Shown here: positions 56,338 through 64,000 of the stretch, in pieces | How positions within the stretch are numbered: the stretch's first letter is position 1 | Layout of the letters: each line of letters begins with the position of its first letter | Source of the DNA: Amyelois transitella | Lineage: Eukaryota > Arthropoda > Insecta > Lepidoptera > Pyralidae | Reading direction: 5' to 3' | Length of the DNA: 64,000 nt | NCBI RefSeq assembly: GCF_032362555.1 | Contig: NC_083519.1 | Coordinates: 2,373,501-2,437,500 of the forward strand | Made by a program: the position numbers and the translations under genes | The notes under the pieces: model-generated | What the model saw: the letters and a program-made list of their open reading frames with translations, nothing else | What the model was told of the DNA's origin: nothing | The model's database searches: none

Positions 56338-56505
56338 TAACATATAATCACGTATATATCCCCTGCGGGGTAGACAGAGCCACCACTCATTAAAAGATTG
56401 ATTTATTTAAAATTATTGCCCTTGTATGCAGAGATCGTGGCAAGTGGAAAGATGTAGTATCTGCCTACCCCTCTGGGGAAAAAGGCGTGATATTATGTAT
56501 GTAGT
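56338..56505. repeat. SINE-A tail (-) followed by an RTE tail (+)
   Basis: 56,338-56,400 is reversed SINE-A with the GGGGTAGACAGAGCCA block; 56,425-56,505 is a + oriented RTE end. The two tails do not face each other. Confidence 0.65.
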
Positions 56506-57414
56506 CGTTGTCACAACATCCACGGGAAAGACATGGGCTGGTCCTATTACATACCTACATACGATGACGCTTCTTTCTTAGAGAGAGACAGAGACAATAT
56601 CTCTCCCACATCCTATAGTCCCCGCATACTCATTTTTTTCATCTAAATTCATTAACATTGCTTCAAAGTTTGTCGGGTAACAAATAAAAAACAAATTGAA
56701 TACCAGCTGCTCTTTACATGCAGATTGTAAAAAAATCAATCAAGAAAAATGCAAATAAACTTGGGATTCTTCTTGAGCTAGCAATCTGTCACTATTTACA
56801 CCTAAATTCAGTCTTCTGTCTACGTGTTAGGAATAATATATATATATATATATAGAATATAAGAATAAAAAGAATGTATATATATAGATGTATGTATATA
56901 ATTACATTCTTTTTATTCTTACCTTGACCTGAACGATAGATAGATAAAACTAAGACAAACTAACCATAAGAGTAAAACATGCAAAATAGCACAAAACAGA
57001 TAGAGATGGTACAAAGGCGGACTTATCGCTAATGCAATCTCTTCGAGTCAACCTTTGGGTCTAGAAAGTAGAAGATCCTACTCTTATTTTGCAATTAAAT
57101 ACCGTTATAATTAAATCGATAAAAAATACTTATACCGTTATAAGTCCATCGATAAAATTTTTAAGACAAAAGATATTCATTAAAAGCTTATTCGATAGTT
57201 TGCCTCTGTACTTGTAACATATATATTATTTCCAATTTAATGTAATTTTGCATTTTAGATAGTTTGGCTCTCTTGTGGCATGTTATTAGATTTGATTAAT
57301 GGCTTTAAAATACTTCCTCATTTATAAATAAGCTTAGTTTTGTTTCTGTATTTTTTTAAGTTTATAATTTCCAAAAAAATAAAAAGGTTGTTCTGATTCT
57401 CTATTCTCTAAACT
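56506..57414. other. Unannotated region with (TA)n and inverted repeat
   Basis: Includes (TA)n at 56,836-56,853 and a perfect 19-bp inverted repeat (56,860-56,878 with 56,903-56,921). No coding. Confidence 0.5.
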
Positions 57415-57492
57415 TTGCCTTTCAGTCTTTTCAAGACTGTAGGCTCTGTCTACGCCGCAAGGGATGTAGACGGCGACTATACGTATGTATGA
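57415..57492 (+). repeat. SINE-A tail fragment
   Basis: CCTTTCAGTCTTTTCAAGAC to ATACGTATGTATG. Confidence 0.7.
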
Positions 57493-57621
57493 ATGTTTTA
57501 AACAAGTCAATAAAAAAGTAGACAGTTAATAGATTCTACTTATAAGTATTCTTGTGCGTCATAAAAAATCCAAAATTTTTTGTAGTCTAATAAATAAATT
57601 ATTTGCAAAATACAAAACATA

Positions 57622-60230
57622 CATACATACATACATACATAAAATCACGCCTCTTTCCCGGAGGGGTAGGCAGAGACTACCTCTTTCCACTTGCCACGAT
57701 CTCTGCATACTTCTTTCGCTTCGTCCACATTCATAACTCTCTTCATACAAGCTCGGCGGTTTCGGGTACTTTTGACCTGACCCTTTACCAGGACGTCCTT
57801 AATTTGATCAAGATACGTTCGTCTAGGTCTTCCCACTCCGACCTTTCCCTCCACACTCTCCTTGTATATCTGCTTAGTCAACCTGCTTTCATTCATCCTC
57901 TCCACATGACCGAACCATCTTAACATACCCTTTTCTATTCCTGTAACTACATCTTCTTTCACATCACAACATTCCCTTATCACGCTGTTCCTTATCCTGT
58001 CACTCAATTTCACACCCATCATACTCCTTAACGCTCTCATTTCCACTGCATTTATTCTGCTTTCATGCTTCTTTTGCCATACCCAACTTTCACTCCCATA
58101 CATTAATGTCGGGACCAACACGCCCCTGTGCACAGCCAGTCGAGCCTTTTTGGATAGTTTCTGACTGCTCATAAAGGCATGCAAAGCTCCATTCACCATG
58201 TTCCCCGCGTTCACTCTCCTTTCAATATCACTATCATACTTGCCATCTGATGTAAACTTTGATCCTAGATATACAAACTCTTTCACTTGCTCCACTTTTT
58301 CTCCTCCAATCAAAATATTACATGCTGTCATTTCTTTCTCCATTTCAAAAACCAGTGTTTTAGTTTTACTTACGTTCACTTTCATTCCTTTCTCTTTTAA
58401 AGCTTCATGCATACAGTTTACCATCTCCTGTAACTCCTCCGCTGATGACGCCAGTATAACCTGATCGTCGGCATAGAGCAGACATTTGACGAGTAACTCA
58501 TTCATCCTTAATCCACTTTTAGACTCTTTCAAATCTGTCAAACAGCTATCCATAAATAGGTTGAACAGCCACGGTGACGCAACACATCCTTGCCTAACGC
58601 CTTTCTCAATCTTAAACCACTCAGTGTGCGCTCCGTTTATCCTGACACAAGCACTCGAATCCTCATATAAGGATTTCAGTGCTCGTATTAAGAGACTGCT
58701 CACCCCATGCATAGAAAGTGCTGACCACAATTCATTCCTCTCAACTCTGTCATAGGCCTTTTCCAGATCTACGAATGTGCAATAGACTTTTTGACTCTTG
58801 GCCAAAAACTTTTCGGCTATGCACCGCAAGGAAAAGACCTGATCAGTACATCCCATTCCCTTTCGAAATCCCGCTTGAGCATCCCATATTTTGTCATCAG
58901 TTTCATTCCTGACTCTATTAATCAATACCTTAGCATACAATTTGCCGACGACGCTAAGCAGGCTTATACCACGATAATTTTTGCAGTCCAGCTGTGACCC
59001 TTTTCCTTTGTAAAGTGGCACGATAACAGCCTTACACCAATCTTTTGGTACTCGGCCGCTTCTCCAACACAAATTGAAAAGGCAGTACAACTGACTAGCT
59101 ACTACGCCTTTTCCTGCTTTAAGCATCTCGACCGACACTCTATCACACCCAGCAGCCTTTCCCGCTTTCATACTCTTAAGTGCTTCCACAATTTCGAACA
59201 TTTCAATTTCGCCTTCCATCTCATTCTCTTTTTCTTCGCTATAGCAGAAATCTTTCTTATTTCCTTCCTTTTTTTCAAATAAACTTTCAAAATAGTCCTT
59301 CCATATCTTTAGTACACATTCTTCTCCTTTCACAACGCTACCATCCTGGCATCTGATCCTAGTCAGCTCTCTGGTTATAGTATTTCCTCGGGCTGACCTT
59401 ACGGATTTCCAGAATACTTTCAGATTTGACTGAAAGTCTTCTGATAGCCTTTTATCAAAATCCTCTTTATACTCTTCTTTCTTTCTAATCACAGCTTTCT
59501 TAACCAAATCTTTCATTTTCTTATATTCCTTACGTGCTTCATTCACATCTTCATCTATAACCTCTTGCATTCTTAAGTTAGCTTTTGCTGCTAACAAATC
59601 CAGCCATGCTTTCTTCTTTAATCGCACAAGTTCTTGCACATCTTTACTCATCCACGCATTTTTGTGATTTTTTCCTTTCCTTCTTCTACTTACACCACAC
59701 ACTTCAACAGCTACTTTCACAATTCTTTCTTTAAATTCCTTCCATCCATCTTCAATATCGCTCATTTCCTCTAAATCTTCAAATTCATCCTTCAGTCTAT
59801 TAATATACTTCTTACCTACATCCATATCTTGCAAATTTTCTACTTTTACTCTTTCCAAAGCGCTGGTTTGCTCCCTTACCCTGTGCCGCCAGCGATTGAA
59901 GATACCCCTTCTTATCCGGGATATCACCAGTAAATGGTCCGAGTCAATGCCAGCACCGCGATATGCACGGGTATCCAGCACTTTGTTCTTCAATCTTTCA
60001 TCTACAATCACAAAGTCTATCATACTTTTTAAAATACCTTCCACTCTTGTGTAGGTGTGGATCTCTTTATGTTGAAACATTGAGTTCGACACAAAAAGAT
60101 CCCACTCTAGACAAATTTCTAATACACTTCTTCCATTATCATTCACCTTTTCGTCACCAAACGCACCAAGCACCTTTTCATATCCATCACGCTTTACACC
60201 CACCCATCCATTAAAATCACCTAACATAAT
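57622..60230 (-). mobile_element. RTE-clade non-LTR retrotransposon, 5'-truncated
   Basis: ATACAAAACATA flanks both ends (57,610-57,621 and 60,231-60,242), a 12-bp target duplication. The 3' UTR after the stop is only a few bases plus (TATG)n, as expected of RTE elements. The 5' end begins inside the endonuclease. Many tail fragments in this window derive from the same family. Confidence 0.85.
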
Positions 60231-60236
60231 ATACAA
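57645..60236 (-). CDS. RTE endonuclease (partial) - reverse transcriptase
   Basis: 863-codon frame without stops. Residues 5-110 are the C-terminal part of an APE-type endonuclease (GDFNGW at 6-11, SDH at 99-101); about the first 120 residues are missing by truncation. Residues 350-640 are the RT domain: VDLEKAYD (489-496), GVRQGC (546-551), catalytic YADD (588-591). The C-terminal part has RWFGHVERM (773-781) and GRPRR (802-806), typical of RTE proteins in animals. The frame opens at the truncation point (60,236 is a TTG/host junction), so it has no proper start and probably is not expressed. The unbroken RT implies a recent insertion. Clade by motif memory, not by a tree. Confidence 0.85.
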   Translation of the reverse strand: MYIMLGDFNGWVGVKRDGYEKVLGAFGDEKVNDNGRSVLEICLEWDLFVSNSMFQHKEIHTYTRVEGILKSMIDFVIVDERLKNKVLDTRAYRGAGIDSDHLLVISRIRRGIFNRWRHRVREQTSALERVKVENLQDMDVGKKYINRLKDEFEDLEEMSDIEDGWKEFKERIVKVAVEVCGVSRRRKGKNHKNAWMSKDVQELVRLKKKAWLDLLAAKANLRMQEVIDEDVNEARKEYKKMKDLVKKAVIRKKEEYKEDFDKRLSEDFQSNLKVFWKSVRSARGNTITRELTRIRCQDGSVVKGEECVLKIWKDYFESLFEKKEGNKKDFCYSEEKENEMEGEIEMFEIVEALKSMKAGKAAGCDRVSVEMLKAGKGVVASQLYCLFNLCWRSGRVPKDWCKAVIVPLYKGKGSQLDCKNYRGISLLSVVGKLYAKVLINRVRNETDDKIWDAQAGFRKGMGCTDQVFSLRCIAEKFLAKSQKVYCTFVDLEKAYDRVERNELWSALSMHGVSSLLIRALKSLYEDSSACVRINGAHTEWFKIEKGVRQGCVASPWLFNLFMDSCLTDLKESKSGLRMNELLVKCLLYADDQVILASSAEELQEMVNCMHEALKEKGMKVNVSKTKTLVFEMEKEMTACNILIGGEKVEQVKEFVYLGSKFTSDGKYDSDIERRVNAGNMVNGALHAFMSSQKLSKKARLAVHRGVLVPTLMYGSESWVWQKKHESRINAVEMRALRSMMGVKLSDRIRNSVIRECCDVKEDVVTGIEKGMLRWFGHVERMNESRLTKQIYKESVEGKVGVGRPRRTYLDQIKDVLVKGQVKSTRNRRACMKRVMNVDEAKEVCRDRGKWKEVVSAYPSGKEA

Positions 60237-60344
60237 AACATAATTTCAACATAATATACAAAACATAATTTCAAAAAATAAAAACCCCAAAATAATTTCA
60301 ATTTAGACAAATTGGATCTCATCTATTTTATCTAAATAACATAC

Positions 60345-60475
60345 ATACATAAAATTATTCCCTTTTTCCGGAGGGGTAGGCAGAGACTACATCTTTCCAC
60401 TTGCACTTGCAGAGGACGTCTCTGCATACTTCTTTCGCTTCATCCACATTCATAACTCTCTTCATGCAAGCTCGT
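60345..60475 (-). repeat. RTE tail fragment
   Basis: TTTTTCCGGAGGGGTAGGCA to CATGCAAGCTCG, with a small duplication (CTTGCACTTGCAGAGGACGT). Confidence 0.7.
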
Positions 60476-61084
60476 TATCTAAATTTATGATGGTTAATTA
60501 TGTTGAATGAAAATTTAGGCTTAGGTCCTTAACTTACAGCTGAAAATGCAATCGAGAATCTTAAATGTTCGAGAAACCTAATACTTCCAATTTTAAAATA
60601 AACTAATTATGAACGAGATACCTAATACTTCCAATTTTAAAATAAACTAATTATGAACTAACACTCCAGAATTGCTACTCATCCCTGATCCCTACCAAGG
60701 TTTACTAACAGCTATCATACCAGCACTGGCCATTAAAACAATAACTATTAAACTTTAAAATTCGAACATTCCAGATGCTGTGTTGCCAGTGTAGGGTCGG
60801 ATACTGCTAAATAATAAATGTTAACCCCACGATTCCCGAGTCGTTAAGTCCAGCCGTGGTGACCCCTGGAAACGTGACATTCTGTGGGTAAATAAATTAT
60901 GTCTGGAATATAAAGTGAAGCTTTTTCCGTACAATATTTAGGCGAAGCTGCGTTTATTGCCTTCTTAAGGTTTTGCGACAGCGTAAATAATAAAAGAGGG
61001 TGTGGATGACGGATTTTCGTGTCGAAAGTTTCCCGCGTATTTTGTAATCATACTCATTTTTTACCGCCATGTTTTATTACGGTT
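60476..61084. other. Unannotated region
   Basis: A short direct duplication (CCTAATACTTCCAATTTTAA at about 60,579 and 60,621) and nothing else recognised. Confidence 0.4.
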
Positions 61085-61280
61085 ATTTGGCAACTTCACT
61101 AACGTCCACATATACGCCATCAACCAATCATAGTCTGAATACGACGGGCTCAACCAATGGCAAAGATTTCACGAATTGGAGCATAAATACAACCTCCGAG
61201 TCAACATCGTCGGAGCAGAGGTTCCCTATGCTTAACACCAGCTTGGCGGAAGATCTTCCCTTTGTGGCGGTCGCCCCGTT
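61085..61280 (-). repeat. CCAAT-containing segment, copy Y
   Basis: Inverted partner of 55,690-55,905. Holds ATTGGTTGA twice and CCAATTCG on the - strand. Its + strand carries a 75-codon Ser/Thr-rich frame that I do not regard as a gene. Confidence 0.65.
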
Positions 61281-61297
61281 CTATTGCTCTCGCTAAG

Positions 61298-61405
61298 GTT
61301 ACATACATACATACATACATAAAATCACGCCTCTTTCCCGGATGGGTAGGCAGAGACTACCTCTTTCTACTTGCCACGATCTCTGCATACTTCCTTATAA
61401 TCTTA
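61298..61405 (-). repeat. RTE tail fragment
   Basis: (CATA)4 then CACGCCTCTTTCCCGGATGG; close to the main element in sequence. Confidence 0.75.
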
Positions 61406-61439
61406 TACTCTCTCTAAGGTTACATTTTGAGCTTATTTA

Positions 61440-61545
61440 AGTATAGGTACATACATACATATCATCACATCTTTATTCCTTACGGGGTAGACAGAGTCAA
61501 CAGTCTCATAATGACTGAAAGGCCACGTGTAAATGAAAGAATTGA
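61440..61545 (-). repeat. SINE-A fragment
   Basis: Tail half, diverged. A second fragment, closer to consensus, lies at 61,597-61,695. Confidence 0.7.
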
Positions 61546-61596
61546 GATTTATATAGTAAAATTAAATGAGATACGTCGTTCAATCGGAAAAGATAC

Positions 61597-61695
61597 ATAC
61601 ATACATATAATCACGTCTATATCCCTTTCGGGGTAGACAGAGCCAACAGACTTGAAAAGACAGATAGGCCACGTTTAGCTGTTTGGCTATCGTTA
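61597..61695 (-). repeat. SINE-A fragment
   Basis: CATACATACATATAATCACG to GTTTAGCTGTTTGGC. Confidence 0.75.
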
Positions 61696-62677
61696 TCGTA
61701 TCGTTATATACATATACGTTTATCGGAAAAGATATTTTCTCATAAAGATATTAAGGACACTTCGAGGTCAGCAATATAGTAGTAAGCTGCGTACAATATA
61801 TTGTCCAATTTCGGGCCTAACGAGTGGTCAGACCACTTGCTATTCCGAACGCGGAGTTTCATTTTATGCGGTCTATTGTATCGGAATGTGCGGGAAATTT
61901 CGTAAGGTTATCCCTTAGATTGTATTAGTGGAGGTATGATCGTGTTTGTGTTGTTTACTAACTGCTGTACATGGTTTTGCTTTAGTGGGAATCTTGGGGT
62001 ATAGAGTCCGAAGTGCCTAATATTGTACTTCTATGTTTCTAAGCGAGTGCCTTAGTATTTTAAAGGTTAAGTGTGAATTAATTAGTATTTTTTTTTCTTT
62101 ATTTTTAGACAGCGCCCAGGAATGGTAAGTTGTTTATGCCTACGATTGTGTTAAATGTCAGAAAAGTTCAAAATCTTTACAAAATTATAAAGTACCTACT
62201 TACTTACATGAAATACTTGAGTATTTGTTTATTTAATGATTTATATGTTTATATGTTGAAAAGGGAAAATTTATATGTTGATAAATTCTTATTATTATTA
62301 TCGACATCTTACTTCATTTGAAAATTTCATACGATCATATCTAATGACAAAAAGAGAAAATTTCTAATTAAAAAAAAACGATGTCATTTTGACCTACATT
62401 AGCTCTCAGAAGACCGGCACGGTAATTAATATTATCTAAGAACATAATAGAATAATACAATCTTAATCCTAAAAGCCATTAATATAACAAAGCCGCTACA
62501 GAAATGATATCAAAACAAACTCCAAACATTTAGATCCTACGAATTAAGATGCAGTAAACATAGGATCAGATAATTAAGATGACTAACAAAAATTTGAGAT
62601 AACTTCGGTAGCAGACGACGGGAGAACAAACAATGCTTATTTAAAGTTAGGACTGAGATATAGGGAGCGGGTATAGC
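61696..62677. other. Unannotated region
   Basis: Short direct repeat CGTTATCG near 61,692; otherwise AT-rich with no feature. Confidence 0.4.
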
Positions 62678-62936
62678 TGTGCCGTGTGGTTCCCGACATC
62701 AATAGAAAAAAATAATAGAACCACTCCATCTATTTCCCATGAATGTCGTAAAAGGTGACTGCGAGATAGGATTATATGCTTAGGATTCTTCTTTTAGGCG
62801 ATGAGCTAGCAACCTGTCACTATTTGAATCTCAATTCTATCATTACGTCAAACAGCTGAACGTGGCCTTTCAGTCTTTTAAAGACTGTTGGCTCCGTCTA
62901 CCCCCAAGGGATATAGACATTATATGACAGTATATG
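62678..62936 (+). repeat. SINE-A copy, full
   Basis: Head GTGCCGTGTGGTTCCCGACA; tail nearly lost. Confidence 0.8.
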
Positions 62937-64000
62937 TTGTATAACTTGAATGATTTAAGGATTTTTTAAGGAAATTTATCAATCATTTAAAAACTTTTGT
63001 TTTATTTGAAAAACACACAATACGCATCCTTTGTGAAATAAACCAAATAAGGTAAAAGCACCTATTACGGAGGTATTTCGCAACATTTGAAAGTAAGAAG
63101 CAAAAATAAGCATAAGTAAGTATTTTTAAAGGTTCCAAACAAAATTATTATCTAAAATGGAATTTAAATTTTGTATTGCTGTTGAGTCTAAGTATCCTTT
63201 TATGCGATTTCTTATTTAAAAAAAATATTTAAAAAGGCAGGTCGATTTTCCCTAATACGGAGGTATGATTTTGGTCAGAGCCTATTACTGCGGTAGACGG
63301 CTCCTAATACGGAGGGTCAGGAAGTACATTAATTTAGGTTCCGGACAAATAATATGTATAACAATAATAGAAATGTGTAAGTACCTTTATTGTAAGTTTT
63401 TCGTTCATTGACTATTTAATTACATTATTTCACTTTAATGAAATTAAAGACGACTTTGAATTTAAAGTATATTATTTATTTAAAGTATATATATGTATAT
63501 ATTATTATTTAGTGTTTTCTACACGCGTGTGTACAGCTTTCACGGATTTAACAATATTAAAAATGCAGGTTCATTTAGGAATTAAGTTTTATTTTTTATT
63601 ACAATTAGTTACTTTGGCTAAGAAATAATGACGAACAATAACAATCATCTAAAATCTTTCAAAAATCAACACTTCGTAGAGGAACAAAAAGTAACAATAA
63701 TGAAATATTTATAACATCAGTCTTTCAAAAACTAACACTCCGCAGAGGATAGTAAACTGTAACTAAAAGTTTTACATATTAAAAATAATCACTTTAGTAA
63801 TGGTAAGTGAACTTAATATAAGATACCTAAGTAAAGCTTAGGGTCAATTCAGGCTGCAGTTACAGTGGTCGACAGCAGCCCGAAGAGCATTTACAGCTTC
63901 GGAAGAATTTTAAACGTTCGCTACTAGACTAGCTTCGCTTCAAAACTGCTGGCTGTCGTCAGCAACCGACGCCGCATCAGTCACCAACAGTTTTATTTTT
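62937..64000. other. Right end of window with short motif repeats
   Basis: Four copies of CCTAWTACGGAGGTA (63,061-63,316) and a 45-bp imperfect direct repeat (63,650-63,695 and 63,718-63,763, TCTTTCAAAAAYYAACACTY). The last 150 bases are richer in GC, but neither strand gives an open frame. Confidence 0.5.

Noticed and set aside
61069-61296. 75-codon Ser/Thr-rich ORF
   Set aside because: It lies on the reverse of the CCAAT segment, whose partner copy at 55,690 does not keep the frame.
63841-64000. Alanine-rich frame on the - strand at the right edge
   Set aside because: Two in-frame stops and no recognisable family; could be a decayed exon but the window ends.

Overview
The window looks like moth or butterfly (Lepidoptera) nuclear DNA. 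It is AT-rich, its genes are split by GT-AG introns, and it is densely filled with repeats of lepidopteran type: short SINE-like elements with (TATG)n tails, tRNA-headed SINEs, small Helitrons ending in CTAG, RTE-clade retrotransposon ends and one LTR retrotransposon.

Positions 1-38,177 hold a cluster of five paralogous secreted trypsin-fold serine proteases (family S1A, related to lepidopteran 'snake-like' proteases). I call them SP1-SP5. SP1 (5' end outside the window), SP2, SP3 and SP4 lie head-to-tail on the + strand. SP5 is on the - strand and converges on SP4. I rebuilt all exons by hand from splice sites and from comparison among the paralogs. The complete genes each have ten coding exons in the same order: signal peptide; short propeptide ending in a dibasic site (RXKR in three of four); a tiny exon with W-x-W-G-Y; a Thr/Ser-rich linker; three exons of a Cys-poor, clip-like prodomain leading to the activation site; then the catalytic domain with His, Asp and Ser on separate exons. 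All have Asp at the position that gives trypsin-like specificity. The residues at the expected activation cleavage are His or Phe followed by Ala or Gly, not Arg/Lys followed by Ile. SP4 carries a one-base deletion that breaks its frame before the catalytic serine.

Intron 2 of the visible part of SP1 contains a 4.2-kb LTR retrotransposon (1199-5365, - strand). Its two 246-bp LTRs appear identical. It keeps a full gag with two zinc knuckles, but its pol is reduced to a broken protease and scraps of reverse transcriptase and integrase. Between the integrase scrap and the 3' LTR lies an array of 11 hairpin-forming units. Their outer arms differ between units yet stay complementary within each unit, and one inner stem shows a paired change. 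This is the most unusual structure in the window.

Positions 38,200-64,000 contain no host gene that I can support. They hold SINE copies, a nearly complete RTE retrotransposon ORF (57,622-60,230, - strand, 12-bp target duplication), a 13-bp minisatellite interrupted by a SINE, several perfect inverted repeats, a diverged pair of inverted CCAAT-containing segments, and long stretches with nothing recognisable.

The most abundant SINE-like family (about 50 copies and fragments) and the RTE element have matching 3' ends and the same (TATG)n tail, so the RTE enzyme is the likely source of its mobility.
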